A stretch of DNA of 62,890 nt from an uncultured Clostridium sp. (lineage in GTDB: Bacteria; Bacillota; Clostridia; Oscillospirales; Butyricicoccaceae). Shown here one piece after another: positions 26,224 to 36,789 of the stretch (its first letter is position 1; every line of letters begins with the position of its first letter). The notes beneath the pieces were generated by a model that did not search any database, was not told the DNA's origin, and saw only the letters and a list, made by a program, of their open reading frames with translations. The translations under genes and the position numbers were made by a program. The stretch lies in assembly GCA_947427035.1 (NCBI GenBank), contig CANEGK010000007.1, forward strand, positions 1 to 62,890, read 5' to 3'.

Positions 26224-27117
26224 ATGCTGGAAATCCCGCGCGAGCACATCGTCTGCTCGCTGTCTGCCGCGCACGCCCCCGCCGCCCGCTGCCAGAGCGG
26301 TGAGACCGTTTTGTTCCATACCCGCGACTGCTATAATGACGAAATCCGCGACGAAGGCAACACCCTGCCCGTCCGCGAATACGCCAACCCCGCGACCGGC
26401 CCGCTGTTTGTTGAAGGTGCCGAACCTGGCGACATCCTGAAAGTAGAAATCCTGAAAATTGAAACCGATGTGACCGGCGTCATGCGCACCGCACCGGGCC
26501 ACGGCGCCTACCAGCACCTGGTCACCGAGCGCGTCGCCAAAATTTTCCCCATTGAAAAGGGCGAGATTCTGTTCGACGAGCATCTGCGCATTCCGGCTGA
26601 CACCATGATAGGGGTCATCGGCACCGCGCCGGCCAACGGCGAGGATATTTCAACCGAGACGCCGCGCGAGCACGGCGGCAACATGGACTGCCGCCTCATC
26701 GTCGAGGGCACAACCCTGTACCTGCCCGTCAACGCGCCAGGCGCGCTGCTGGCCATGGGCGACCTGCACGCCGCCATGGGCGACGGCGAAACCCTGATTT
26801 GCGGCATGGAGTGCCGCGGCCGCGTCACGGTGCGCGTCACCGCCGTCAAAGGTTCCTGCCTGCCCACTCCCTGTCTGGATTTCGGCAGCGGCATCTGCAC
26901 CATTCAGTCGGCCAAAACGCTGGACGAAGCCAGCATCCTCGCTTCGCGCGCCATGCATAAATATTTAATGGACTGCGGGCTGAGCGCCGAAAAGGCCGGT
27001 ATGATTCTGTCGCTTCAGGGCCACCTGGTCATCTGCCAAATCGTCGACCCGCTGCTCACCGTGCGCATGGAGCTGCCCCAGTACATTCTGGACGCTTACG
27101 GCATCCGGCTTCCGTAA
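26224..27117 (+). CDS. Acetamidase/formamidase-family protein
   Basis: A 297-residue FmdA/AmdA-type amidase that would hydrolyse short amides such as formamide or acetamide to ammonia and the acid. Family blocks include VEGAEPGDILKVEI, RIPADTMIGVIGTAP, the HGGNMDCR segment and the metal-site-like GDLHAAMGDGE. The ATG at 26224 is preceded by GAAAGGACTGACCCCC, and the family starts here. It is monocistronic between the thrS promoter and a strong terminator. The true substrate is not established by sequence. Confidence 0.87.
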   Translation: MLEIPREHIVCSLSAAHAPAARCQSGETVLFHTRDCYNDEIRDEGNTLPVREYANPATGPLFVEGAEPGDILKVEILKIETDVTGVMRTAPGHGAYQHLVTERVAKIFPIEKGEILFDEHLRIPADTMIGVIGTAPANGEDISTETPREHGGNMDCRLIVEGTTLYLPVNAPGALLAMGDLHAAMGDGETLICGMECRGRVTVRVTAVKGSCLPTPCLDFGSGICTIQSAKTLDEASILASRAMHKYLMDCGLSAEKAGMILSLQGHLVICQIVDPLLTVRMELPQYILDAYGIRLP

Positions 27118-27150
27118 AAACCATATTTTCATTGTCTGTCAGGGGCGCAA

Positions 27151-27183
27151 AAAGCCCGCAGGCCCTTCCGGCCTGCGGGCTTT
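27151..27183 (+). terminator. Terminator after the amidase gene
   Basis: A 14-bp perfect stem (27151-27164 with 27170-27183, arms AAAGCCCGCAGGCC) with loop CTTCC lies between the amidase and the convergent GNAT gene. Confidence 0.75.
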
Positions 27184-27216
27184 GCTGTCTCTCTGCCAAA
27201 CTGGAATGAATCCGCG

Positions 27217-27741
27217 TCAAATTGAAATCCAATATCTCTGTTCTATGCCGCCCTTTGAATTCACGAACTCGTTTTCAAGGACACCGCCGTTTTTTACAAT
27301 GGATTTGGCCGACCCGATATTATCCTTATCGCATACCATGAGCACCTTGTCTATCCCCAGCTTTTTACATTCGGCCAGTGCCAGACCAATCATCTTTGTT
27401 GCATACCCTTTCCTTCTTTCACTGGGTCTGATTCCGTCGCCGATATGCCCGCCGCCTTTCAGAAGGAAGTCGTTCAAATAATGACGGATATTGACTGCGC
27501 CAAGAAGTCTGTCTCTTTCTTCGTCCAGCAGAAAAAATACCGAATCGGGAACCCGGTCTTCTGTAGCTTCTTTAATTTCAAGGTGTTCCAGATAGTAATC
27601 GAAATCGTGACAATCATTTCTAAAGATCGCCCACGGTGAGTGGTTGGTGTGGTTGACCTCCTGATCCAGTTTCCATTCATCGATCATTTCACACAGCTGC
27701 TTTTCATATTTCTTTGTAAGCTTTATCAGTTTTACTGCCAT
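27217..27741 (-). CDS. GNAT-family N-acetyltransferase
   Basis: A 174-residue GNAT acetyltransferase. The acetyl-CoA-binding region is seen in DGIRPSERRKGYATKMIG (RxxGxA/G pattern), followed by LGIDKVLMVCDKDNIGSAK and a C-terminal GIEQRYWI, typical of YkwB/YycN-like small-molecule acetyltransferases. The ATG follows GGAGGGAAAT; a TTG 12 bases upstream is rejected. The gene is lower in GC and less codon-biased than its neighbours, which may indicate transfer (inference). The substrate is unknown. Confidence 0.82.
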   Translation of the reverse strand: MAVKLIKLTKKYEKQLCEMIDEWKLDQEVNHTNHSPWAIFRNDCHDFDYYLEHLEIKEATEDRVPDSVFFLLDEERDRLLGAVNIRHYLNDFLLKGGGHIGDGIRPSERRKGYATKMIGLALAECKKLGIDKVLMVCDKDNIGSAKSIVKNGGVLENEFVNSKGGIEQRYWISI

Positions 27742-27841
27742 ATTTCCCTCCAAACATCCCGGCTTGTTACGGACAGGTATATATTGCCGCTGTCCGGCAG
27801 CGGTGAATCAATGCACTCTTAGACGGGGCCTATAAAGAGAA

Positions 27842-27870
27842 GGAGCGTCCAAGTCATCCCCAGACGCTCC
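27842..27870 (-). terminator. Likely terminator of the glycolytic operon
   Basis: GGAGCGTC (27842-27849) pairs with GACGCTCC (27863-27870). On the minus strand the stem is followed by TTCTCTTTAT. It is about 190 bases beyond the eno stop. Confidence 0.5.
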
Positions 27871-27909
27871 CGCTTCGAATTCTCTGCCGACCGATCATCG
27901 CCCTGCGCG

Positions 27910-28003
27910 CCCCGCAAAACCCACGGGTTTTGCGGGGTCCCCAAGCAATCACACACGCTCGGCGGGGAAACCCCGCCTGCGCGGACGCCGCCGCCCGGCG
28001 GCG
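27910..28003. repeat. GC-rich palindrome cluster downstream of eno
   Basis: Three perfect hairpins stand in tandem in the 316-base gap 27742-28057: 27910-27922 with 27925-27937 (13 bp, CCCCGCAAAACCC), 27961-27967 with 27971-27977 (GGCGGGG around AAA) and 27986-27993 with 27996-28003 (CGCCGCCG). No gene is visible here. It may be a REP-like intergenic element or a set of mRNA 3'-end structures. Confidence 0.5.
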
Positions 28004-28057
28004 GCTCGCTCCCGCTCGCGAAGAGCTGGGCGCGGCATATCCTTGCCTTCGGCTTCC

Positions 28058-29380
<1,323 letters not shown>

Positions 29381-29411
29381 TTATGATGATCTTTTCAAAA
29401 CAAACGGATTT

Positions 29412-30917
29412 TTATACCAGCGAACGCCCCGTCATCTCTTTTGGCTGGGGAATTCCCAAAAGCGCGAGCAGGGTGGGCGCAACGTCGCACAAAGCGCCGT
29501 CGCGGATGTTTTTGCCGTCCGCCCCGCACAAAACGACGGGCACAGGGTTGGTCGTATGGGCGGTAAAGCTGTTGCCCGCAGCGTCGCACATCTGGTCGGC
29601 GTTGCCGTGGTCCGCGGTGACGAGCGCCTGCCCGCCGGCGCGCAGCACGGCCCCGACCACCTGCCCGACGCAGTCGTCGACGGCCTCGACCGCTTTGACG
29701 GCGGCGTCCAGCACGCCGGTGTGCCCCACCATGTCGCAGTTGGCCAGGTTCATGATGATGACGTCGTATTTCCCGCTTTCAATACGCTCGACACACTGCG
29801 CCGCCACCTGATAAGCGCTCATTTCCGGCTGCAAATCATAGGTCGCCACCTTGGGTGAAGGCACCAGCACGCGATCCTCGCCGGCAAAAGGCTCTTCACG
29901 TCCGCCGTTGAAAAAGAAGGTGACATGGGCGTATTTTTCCGTTTCGGCGATGCGCAGCTGCGTCATGCCGCGGTCGGCCAGCACCTGGCCCAGAATATTG
30001 TCCAGCGTCTGCGGTTTAAAGGCGATTTGGACGTTGGGCATGGCGGCGTCATACTGCGTAAAGCAGACGAAATGCGGCCCGATAAAGCCGCCGCGGCGCG
30101 CAAAGCCGTCAAAGCCGGGGTCGACAAAGGCATAGGAAATCTCCCGCGCGCGATCGGGGCGGAAGTTAAAGAAGATGACGCTGTCATTTTTGCCGACCGG
30201 CGCGCCGCCGGGGGCGACAATCGGCTTGACAAACTCGTCGGTCACGCCGTTTTCATACGATTTCTCCACAGCCGCGGCGGGGTCTTCGCATACCTCACCT
30301 TCGCGCAGGGTCATGGCGTTGTAGGCCAGCTCGACGCGATCCCAGCGCTTGTCGCGATCCATAGCGTAATACCGCCCCATGACAGTGGCGATTTTCGCGC
30401 CGGTCTGCGCGCATTTTTCCGCCGCAGCGCGGACAAAGCCGGCGCCCGAAGTCGGCGCGACGTCGCGCCCGTCGAGGAAGCCGTGCAGATAGGCGCCGAC
30501 GCCCTCTTTTTGACACAGGTCAAGCAGCGCAAAAAGATGATCGATATGGCTGTGCACGCCGCCGTCGGACAAAAGCCCGCACAAATGAATCGAGCCGCCC
30601 GCCTGCCGCGCGTGGCGCAGGGCGCCGAGCAGCGCGGGGTTCTGGTCAAAGGTGCCGTCTCCGATCTCTTTGGAAATCCGGGTCAGCTCCTGATACACGA
30701 CGCGCCCCGCGCCGAGATTGGTGTGTCCGACCTCGCTGTTTCCCATCTGCCCGTCGGGCAGGCCGACCGACAGCCCCGAGCACTGCAAAAGCGCGTGGGG
30801 GTATTTTTCAAACAGCCCGTCCAGATTGGGGGTACGGGCCAGGCTGATGGCGTTGCACGGCCCCGCGGGCGCCTGGCCAAAGCCGTCCAGAACGAGCAGA
30901 AGCAAAGGTTTTTTCAT
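29412..30917 (-). CDS. gpmI: 2,3-bisphosphoglycerate-independent phosphoglycerate mutase
   Basis: Mn2+-dependent mutase interconverting 3- and 2-phosphoglycerate, 501 residues of the alkaline-phosphatase superfamily. It starts PLLLLVLDGFG, has the phospho-serine site in QMGNSEVGHTNLGAGR, and the metal ligands near the C-terminus in NLANCDMVGHTG and TADHGNAD. The ATG is followed directly by the family start, with AAAAGAGGACGGTTTTC upstream. It lies between tpiA and eno. Confidence 0.96.
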   Translation of the reverse strand: MKKPLLLLVLDGFGQAPAGPCNAISLARTPNLDGLFEKYPHALLQCSGLSVGLPDGQMGNSEVGHTNLGAGRVVYQELTRISKEIGDGTFDQNPALLGALRHARQAGGSIHLCGLLSDGGVHSHIDHLFALLDLCQKEGVGAYLHGFLDGRDVAPTSGAGFVRAAAEKCAQTGAKIATVMGRYYAMDRDKRWDRVELAYNAMTLREGEVCEDPAAAVEKSYENGVTDEFVKPIVAPGGAPVGKNDSVIFFNFRPDRAREISYAFVDPGFDGFARRGGFIGPHFVCFTQYDAAMPNVQIAFKPQTLDNILGQVLADRGMTQLRIAETEKYAHVTFFFNGGREEPFAGEDRVLVPSPKVATYDLQPEMSAYQVAAQCVERIESGKYDVIIMNLANCDMVGHTGVLDAAVKAVEAVDDCVGQVVGAVLRAGGQALVTADHGNADQMCDAAGNSFTAHTTNPVPVVLCGADGKNIRDGALCDVAPTLLALLGIPQPKEMTGRSLV

Positions 30918-30932
30918 GAAAACCGTCCTCTT

Positions 30933-31703
30933 TTATTGATTTGCCGCGTCGATGATGTCGCACAGATGGGCGACATCCAGGCTGGCGCCGCCGATGAGCC
31001 CGCCGTCGACGTCGGGCATGGACAAAAGCTCGTCGGCGTTCTGGCGGTTCATCGAGCCGCCGTACAGGATGGAGACCGAGCGTGCGCACCGCGCGCCGTA
31101 TTTGACGCGCAGGCATTCGCGAATGACGCGGCCGACCTCGTCGGCCTGACTGGCCGTCGCCGTCTTGCCGGTCCCGATGGCCCAGACGGGCTCATAAGCG
31201 ATGACGATTTTGCGCAGAAGCTCGGCCGGCACGCCGTTGAGCGCCATTTTGACCTGTGCGCGCACATGGTCGAGCGTAACGCCCAGCTCGCGCATTTCCA
31301 GGCTTTCGCCCACGCAGATGATGGGCCGCAGGCCGCTTTGCAGCGCGGCGAGCACCTTTTTGTTGACCATCGCGTCGGTTTCGCCAAAATACTGGCGGCG
31401 CTCGGAATGGCCGATGATGACATATTTTGCGCCGGCCTCCTGCAACATGGCGCACGATACCTCGCCGGTAAACGCGCCGTTTTCCGCATAGTGAACGTTC
31501 TGCGCGCCGATTTCCACCTTGGTCCCCTTAGCGGCGCGGACAGCCGTAGGAATAAGGGTGTAAGGTACGCACAAAACAATATCGCACCAGCGGGCCTGTG
31601 TCGATTTCGCTTTCAGCTCGGCCAGAAAAGCGCGGGCCTCGGCGGCCGTCTTGTTCATTTTCCAGTTGCCGGCGATAATGGTCTTTCTGTATCGTCTGTT
31701 CAT
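30933..31703 (-). CDS. tpiA: Triosephosphate isomerase
   Basis: TIM-barrel glycolytic enzyme of 256 residues. It has the substrate lysine in AGNWKMNKT, the catalytic histidine in IIGHSERRQYF, the catalytic glutamate in AYEPVWAIGTGKTA (lid loop), and the phosphate-binding LYGGSMN and GGLIGGASL. AGAGGTTGAAATCCT precedes the ATG. It is the second gene of the glycolytic operon. Confidence 0.97.
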   Translation of the reverse strand: MNRRYRKTIIAGNWKMNKTAAEARAFLAELKAKSTQARWCDIVLCVPYTLIPTAVRAAKGTKVEIGAQNVHYAENGAFTGEVSCAMLQEAGAKYVIIGHSERRQYFGETDAMVNKKVLAALQSGLRPIICVGESLEMRELGVTLDHVRAQVKMALNGVPAELLRKIVIAYEPVWAIGTGKTATASQADEVGRVIRECLRVKYGARCARSVSILYGGSMNRQNADELLSMPDVDGGLIGGASLDVAHLCDIIDAANQ

Positions 31704-31749
31704 AGGATTTCAACCTCTTGGTGTTTGATATCGGCAATGCAGTCCGGCC

Positions 31750-32937
31750 CTATTTGTCGAGCAGGCAGGCGACGCCGGGCAGTACGCGGCCCTCGAGAAA
31801 CTCGAGGCTTGCGCCGCCGCCCGTCGAAATATGGGTCACCTGTTTGGAAAAGCCGAGCTGCTCGATGGCGCTGGCGCTGTCGCCGCCGCCGATGATGGAG
31901 ACGGCCTTTGACTCGGCCACGGCGCGGGCAACGGCGCGCGTACCCTCGGCAAAAGCGGGCAGCTCAAAAACGCCCATCGGACCGTTCCAGACGACCGTTT
32001 TGGCCCCTTTGATGACGGCGGCAAACCGCTCGCACGTTTCGGGCCCGATGTCAAGGCCCTGGAAATCGTCGGGGATGCAGTCTGCCTTGACCACCCTGCG
32101 CTCGGTGTCGTTGTCAAGGCTCCTACCGCAGACCGTGTCACAGGGCAGCAGCAGCTGCACACCCTTCTGCGCTGCTTTTTCCATCAGGCCCCGGACCATG
32201 TCGAGCTTGCTCTCGTCGCACAGCGAGCGGCCGATTTGGCCGCCCTGCGCGCGGCTGAAGGTGTAGGACATGCCGCCGCCGATGAGCACGCTGTCGCATT
32301 TGTCGAGCAGGTTTTCGATAAGCGCCAGCTTGTCGGCCACCTTCGCGCCGCCCAGAATGGCGACAAAGGGGCGCTCGGGCTTTTCCAGCGCCCTGCCCAT
32401 CACGTCGATTTCACGCTGCATCAAAAAGCCGGCCACTGCGGGCAGAAAGGCGGCGACGCCCGCCGTCGAGGCATGGGCGCGGTGCGCCGCGCCAAAGGCG
32501 TCGTTGACGTATAAATCGGCCAGCGCCGCCAATTCGCGGCAAAAGCCCTCTTCGTTCTTCTCTTCCTCAGGGCGGAAGCGCAGGTTTTCAAGCAGCATGA
32601 CCTGGCCCGGCTGCAAGCCGGCGGCCAGGGCGCGGGCGCTTTCGCCCGTCACATCCTGCGCCAGCGCGACCGGCTGGCCCAAAAGCTCGCTCAAGCGCGC
32701 GGCGACCGGCCGCAGCGAATATTTGGGATTGACCTCGCCCTTGGGCCGCCCCAGGTGCGAGCATAAAATAACGGCCGCGCCCTGCGCCAGAAGATGGCGG
32801 ATAGTGGGCAAAGCCGCCGTGATGCGGGTATCGTCGGTAATAACGCCCTCCTGCAGGGGAACATTGAAGTCGCAGCGCACAAGAACTTTTTTGCCGGAAA
32901 CGGCGGCGTCGGCCACCGATTTTTTATTGAGGCTCAT
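31750..32937 (-). CDS. pgk: Phosphoglycerate kinase
   Basis: ATP-forming glycolytic kinase of 395 residues. It shows [11 protein letters not shown] near the N-terminus, SHLGRPKG, the hinge and nucleotide-binding [18 protein letters not shown] and the C-terminal [13 protein letters not shown]. It is the first gene of pgk-tpiA-gpmI-eno, with its own strong promoter. The usual partner gapA and regulator cggR are not upstream, so they must lie elsewhere. Confidence 0.97.
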   Translation of the reverse strand: MSLNKKSVADAAVSGKKVLVRCDFNVPLQEGVITDDTRITAALPTIRHLLAQGAAVILCSHLGRPKGEVNPKYSLRPVAARLSELLGQPVALAQDVTGESARALAAGLQPGQVMLLENLRFRPEEEKNEEGFCRELAALADLYVNDAFGAAHRAHASTAGVAAFLPAVAGFLMQREIDVMGRALEKPERPFVAILGGAKVADKLALIENLLDKCDSVLIGGGMSYTFSRAQGGQIGRSLCDESKLDMVRGLMEKAAQKGVQLLLPCDTVCGRSLDNDTERRVVKADCIPDDFQGLDIGPETCERFAAVIKGAKTVVWNGPMGVFELPAFAEGTRAVARAVAESKAVSIIGGGDSASAIEQLGFSKQVTHISTGGGASLEFLEGRVLPGVACLLDK

Positions 32938-33020
32938 GGCACACAGCTCCTTATGATGTTGATGGCGGGCCGGGCGCGCCTGCGCCGGCTTTTCTGCCCG
33001 CGGATAAAACGACTCCGTTG

Positions 33021-33049
33021 ATTATATATCAATCCCGGGCCTAAATCAA
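33021..33049 (-). promoter_or_regulatory. Promoter of the pgk-tpiA-gpmI-eno operon
   Basis: TTGATT (33049-33044) and a perfect TATAAT (33026-33021) with a 17-base spacer lie about 85 bases upstream of pgk on the minus strand. Confidence 0.65.
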
Positions 33050-33134
33050 GCGAAATCGGCGTTTTTCCCCCCGAAAAAATTCACTTCGCCGCCGCACCGC
33101 GCCAAAGCCGGACAAAAGGGCCGGGCCGCGCAGG

Positions 33135-33629
33135 CTATATTCGCAGGATGGCCTCGGCCGTTTCCCCGGGCGAAAGCGCCGAGACATCGATTTTTCGGGT
33201 GTTCAGCGCGCTGTACAGCGGCAGCCGTTCCAGGCTGCGCCCGACCACGTCCGCCTGGCGGAGCCCGGCCGCGACATCCTTTTGCAGCCTTTCCGCCAGC
33301 GCCGCCGGCGTACATAAAAGGGAAACCGCCTTCACAGTGCAATCCGCCGTATCAAGCCGGGAAAGCAGATCGTCAAGAATGCTCTGTTCGTGCAGAACCC
33401 AGCAGAAGATGACATTTTCATAAGCAGAGCAGCGCAGAAAATTATTGAGCAGATGGCAGATGTTGTCCGTCACCATCGCTTTTGTCTCTCCGGTCACCTG
33501 AAAGGGGTCGGAATCCCAGCACCAGTCGCCGTCCAGAAAGACGGCGCGGGGGAGCCGCTTTTTCAGCAGCTGGCAGGCCGACGTTTTCCCAACCCCCATG
33601 GTTCCGCCGACCAGATAGAGCCTTTTCAT
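33135..33629 (-). CDS. P-loop nucleotide kinase-like protein
   Basis: A 164-residue protein with a Walker A motif GGTMGVGKTS at residues 8-17 and the kinase-like fold that follows (LDGDWCWDSDPF, then a CWVLHEQSI strand). It resembles small AAA_33/shikimate-kinase-like nucleoside or metabolite kinases of unassigned substrate. Its ATG overlaps the trmL stop by four bases (ATGA), so it is translationally coupled to trmL. The function is not known beyond probable ATP-dependent phosphotransfer. Confidence 0.7.
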   Translation of the reverse strand: MKRLYLVGGTMGVGKTSACQLLKKRLPRAVFLDGDWCWDSDPFQVTGETKAMVTDNICHLLNNFLRCSAYENVIFCWVLHEQSILDDLLSRLDTADCTVKAVSLLCTPAALAERLQKDVAAGLRQADVVGRSLERLPLYSALNTRKIDVSALSPGETAEAILRI

Positions 33630-34087
33630 CGCAGATTAGGGAAGTCCAGCTGCCGCAGCGCCTCGTACACAACGACGGCGACCGAGTTGGACAGGTTGAG
33701 GCTGCGCGCGTCTTCGCGCATGGGAATGCGCAGGGCGCGCTCGTAGTCGGCGAAGATCATCTCCTCGGGCAGCCCGCGCGTTTCTCGGCCGAACATCAGG
33801 TAATCGCCGTCCTGAAACTGCACGTCGCAGTGCCGCCGCTTTGCCTTCGTTGATGCCATCCACGGGCGGGCGCCGGGATTTTTCCGGTAGAATTCCTCTA
33901 AATTGGGGTAAACGGTCAAATCGACCATGGGCCAGTAATCAAGCCCCGCCCGGCGCACATGCTTTTCGTCAACGGAAAAGCCCATCGGCTCGATGAGATG
34001 CAGCCGCGACCGCGTCGCCGCACAGGTGCGCGCAATGTTGCCGGTGTTCTGGGGAATCTCGGGCTCCAACAGCACAATGTTAAGCAA
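33626..34087 (-). CDS. trmL: tRNA (cytidine(34)-2'-O)-methyltransferase
   Basis: SPOUT-class methyltransferase that modifies the wobble base of tRNA-Leu isoacceptors. The 153-residue protein has the start pattern LNIVLLEPEIPQNTGNIART, the knotted SAM site FGRETRGLPEE and the end RSLNLSNSVAVVVYEALRQ. I chose the TTG at 34087 because GAGGTGATTATC precedes it and the family begins here; an ATG 24 bases upstream would add a spurious leader. It overlaps the downstream P-loop gene by four bases. Confidence 0.92.
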   Translation of the reverse strand: MLNIVLLEPEIPQNTGNIARTCAATRSRLHLIEPMGFSVDEKHVRRAGLDYWPMVDLTVYPNLEEFYRKNPGARPWMASTKAKRRHCDVQFQDGDYLMFGRETRGLPEEMIFADYERALRIPMREDARSLNLSNSVAVVVYEALRQLDFPNLR

Positions 34088-34340
34088 GATAATCACCTCG
34101 GGCTCTATCATACACGCATTTGCCGCCGCGGGCAAGCCGCTCGGAAACGGCCGCCCGGAAGCCCAAAAGCGGCCGGCTTTGTTTGTCTTTTTTAACAGGA
34201 CATTTTAAGGGGTTTTAAAGATTGCAACTTGCCGTATCTGTCCTTTTTCGATGGACATTTTCGGTGTTTTTTATTCCTTTATCATCTTCTGAAACATTCG
34301 CAATATCACCGGTTTTTTCAAAAAAACCCCTTTTAATCCC
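34088..34340. other. Intergenic region between trmL and tdh
   Basis: No gene is visible. The stretch is AT-rich and contains an 8-bp hairpin GGTTTTTT/AAAAAACC near 34311-34328 and a TGTCC/GGACA hairpin near 34239-34258. I recognise no riboswitch here. Confidence 0.4.
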
Positions 34341-34368
34341 TTGCAATTCTTCCTTCTTGTGGTACAAT
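34341..34368 (+). promoter_or_regulatory. Promoter of the tdh-kbl operon
   Basis: TTGCAA (34341-34346) and TACAAT (34363-34368) are spaced by 16 bases, 57 bases before the tdh ATG. Confidence 0.5.
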
Positions 34369-34424
34369 CAAAATAACGTCAATACATTCGCGCATAAAAA
34401 TAAACGAACAGGAGTTGAGGCAAA

Positions 34425-35474
34425 ATGGCAATTCCCACCATGATGGACGCACTGGTCAAAACCGAAGCCGGCAAAGGCCTGACGCTCAAACAGGTCCCTG
34501 TGCCCGAGGTCGGGGCGGGCGAAGTCCTCATTAAAATCCACAAAACCGCCATTTGCGGCACCGACGTGCATATTTACAACTGGGATCCGTGGAGCCAGAA
34601 GCATGTGACGCCTCCCAATGTCATCGGCCATGAATACGTCGGTGAAATCGCCGCGCTGGGCGCCGGGGTCAACGGCTTTGCCATCGGGCAGCGCGTCTCG
34701 GGCGAAGGGCATATCGTCTGCGGCCACTGCCGCAACTGCCGCGCCGGCAACAGCCACTGGTGCAAGCACACCCGCGGCGTCGGCGTCGAGCGCCAGGGCG
34801 CCTTTGCCGAATACCTGTGCATTCCCGCCACCAACGTCGTGCCCATTTCCGAAAGTCTGCCCGAGGACGTCGTCTCCTTCTTCGACGCCTACGGCAACGC
34901 CACCCATACCGCGCTGATGTTTGACCTGGTGGGCGAGGACGTGCTCATCACCGGCGCAGGCCCCATCGGCATGATGGCGGTCGCCATCGCCCGCTTCTGC
35001 GGCGCGCGCTCGGTCTTTATCACCGATGTCAACCAGTACCGCCTGGATCTGGCCAAAAAAATGGGCGCGACCGAAGCCGTCAACCTCAAGACCGACGACA
35101 TTGAAGAGCTGATGAAAAAGCACCGCATTGTCGAAGGCTTTGACGTCGGCATGGAAATGTCCGGCAACGGCGCGGCGCTCAACCAGCTGCTCGGGCTGAT
35201 GCGCAACGGCGGCAAAGTCGCGCTTCTGGGTATCGCCGGTCCCGGCACCGTCATCGACTGGAACGACGTCATCTTCAAGGGCCTGACTTTGCAGGGCATT
35301 TACGGCCGCAAAATGTTTGAAACCTGGTACAAAATGGGCGCCATGATCGACGGCGGCCTCGATTTGTCCCCCATCATCACTCACCGCTTCCACTACACCG
35401 AGTTCGAAAAGGGCTTTGCCGCCATGAACTCGGGCGAGTCGGGCAAGGTCGTTCTGGACTGGACCAAAAAATAA
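34425..35474 (+). CDS. tdh: L-threonine 3-dehydrogenase
   Basis: Zinc-dependent, NAD-linked medium-chain dehydrogenase that oxidises threonine to 2-amino-3-ketobutyrate. The 349-residue protein has the catalytic zinc region [13 protein letters not shown] and GHEYVGE, four structural-zinc cysteines in [15 protein letters not shown], and the Rossmann [15 protein letters not shown]. The ATG is preceded by ACAGGAGTTGAGGCAAA. kbl follows 40 bases later, completing the threonine-to-glycine pathway. Confidence 0.95.
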   Translation: MAIPTMMDALVKTEAGKGLTLKQVPVPEVGAGEVLIKIHKTAICGTDVHIYNWDPWSQKHVTPPNVIGHEYVGEIAALGAGVNGFAIGQRVSGEGHIVCGHCRNCRAGNSHWCKHTRGVGVERQGAFAEYLCIPATNVVPISESLPEDVVSFFDAYGNATHTALMFDLVGEDVLITGAGPIGMMAVAIARFCGARSVFITDVNQYRLDLAKKMGATEAVNLKTDDIEELMKKHRIVEGFDVGMEMSGNGAALNQLLGLMRNGGKVALLGIAGPGTVIDWNDVIFKGLTLQGIYGRKMFETWYKMGAMIDGGLDLSPIITHRFHYTEFEKGFAAMNSGESGKVVLDWTKK

Positions 35475-35514
35475 GGCGCTTGCCGCCAACCTATTTTGAC
35501 AGGAGGAACCCGCT

Positions 35515-36702
35515 GTGAAAAAAGCCATCGAAATTTATCAGAAAGAGCTGGAAGGCATCCGCGAAGCCGGCACTTATAAAGACGAACGCGTCATCGTCAC
35601 CCCGCAGAAATCGCGCATCGACACCACCAAGGCCAACGGCGTTGTCAACATGTGCGCCAACAACTACCTCGGCCTTTCCAACAACCCCGAGCTCATCCGC
35701 GCCGCCAAGGAAAGCTACGACAAATGGGGCTTCGGCCTGTCGTCGGTCCGCTTTATCTGCGGCACCCAGGGCGTCCATAAAGAGCTGGAAGGAAAAATCG
35801 CGAGCTTCCTGGGCATGGACGACACCATTCTGTATTCCTCGTGCTTTGACGCCAACGGCGGCCTTTTTGAAACCCTGCTGGGCGCCGACGACGCCATTAT
35901 TTCCGACGAGCTCAACCACGCCAGCATCATCGACGGCGTGCGCCTGTGCAAGGCCAAGCGCTTCCGCTACAAAAACAACAACATGGAAGACCTTGAAGTC
36001 CAGCTCAAGGCGGCCGACGAAGCGGGCGCGCGCATCAAGCTGATCGCCACCGACGGCGTCTTTTCGATGGACGGCTACATTGCCAACCTGAAGGGCATCT
36101 GCGACCTGGCCGACAAATACGACGCTCTCGTCATGGTCGACGACAGCCACGCCGTCGGCTTCATGGGCGAGCACGGCCGCGGCACGCCCGAGCACTGCGG
36201 CGTCATGGGCCGTGTCGACATCATCACCGGCACCCTGGGCAAGGCCCTGGGCGGCGCTTCGGGCGGCTACACTTCGGCCCGCCAGGAAATCGTCGACCTG
36301 CTGCGCCAGCGCTCGCGCCCCTATCTGTTCTCCAACACGCTGGCCCCGGCCATTGCCGCCGCGTCCATCCGCGTGTTTGACATGCTGACCGAGTCGACCG
36401 CGTTGCGCGACAAGGTGCATGAAAACGCCCGCTACTTCCGCGCCGAAATGGAAAAGGCCGGCTTTGACCTGCTGCCCGGCGAGCACCCCATCGTGCCCAT
36501 TATGGTGTACGACCCGAAGATTGCCAACGAGTTCGCCCGCCGTATGCTGGAAAAAGGCGTTTATGTCGTCGGCTTCTGCTATCCCGTCGTGCCCAAGGGC
36601 CGCGACCGCATCCGCACTCAGATTTCGGCCGGCCACACCAAAGAGGACCTCGACTTCGCCGTCCAGTGCTTCAAAGAAGTCAAGGCGGAAATGGGACTCT
36701 GA
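35515..36702 (+). CDS. kbl: Glycine C-acetyltransferase (2-amino-3-ketobutyrate CoA ligase)
   Basis: PLP enzyme that splits 2-amino-3-ketobutyrate with CoA into glycine and acetyl-CoA, 395 residues. It has [16 protein letters not shown] near the N-terminus, the aldehyde-contacting [10 protein letters not shown], and the PLP lysine in [14 protein letters not shown]. It starts at GTG with CAGGAGGAACCCGCT upstream. It follows tdh in one operon and ends at a terminator. Confidence 0.95.
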   Translation: MKKAIEIYQKELEGIREAGTYKDERVIVTPQKSRIDTTKANGVVNMCANNYLGLSNNPELIRAAKESYDKWGFGLSSVRFICGTQGVHKELEGKIASFLGMDDTILYSSCFDANGGLFETLLGADDAIISDELNHASIIDGVRLCKAKRFRYKNNNMEDLEVQLKAADEAGARIKLIATDGVFSMDGYIANLKGICDLADKYDALVMVDDSHAVGFMGEHGRGTPEHCGVMGRVDIITGTLGKALGGASGGYTSARQEIVDLLRQRSRPYLFSNTLAPAIAAASIRVFDMLTESTALRDKVHENARYFRAEMEKAGFDLLPGEHPIVPIMVYDPKIANEFARRMLEKGVYVVGFCYPVVPKGRDRIRTQISAGHTKEDLDFAVQCFKEVKAEMGL

Positions 36703-36736
36703 TTTTCCCGCCGCATTCCTGTTTTTCGTTGCAAAA

Positions 36737-36781
36737 GCCCCGGCAGACGCTGCGTTGGCAGTGCCCGCCGGGGCCTTTTTT
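36737..36781 (+). terminator. Terminator after kbl
   Basis: GCCCCGGC (36737-36744) pairs with GCCGGGGC (36767-36774), followed by a CTTTTTT tail. The inner part can form further pairs. Confidence 0.6.
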
Positions 36782-36789
36782 GCTCTTTT

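Noticed and set aside
27910..28003. A CRISPR array
   Set aside because: The palindromes differ from each other, spacing is irregular and no cas gene is nearby.
34088..34424. A riboswitch ahead of tdh
   Set aside because: Short hairpins are present but no known aptamer motif (glycine, T-box, SAM or lysine) could be recognised.
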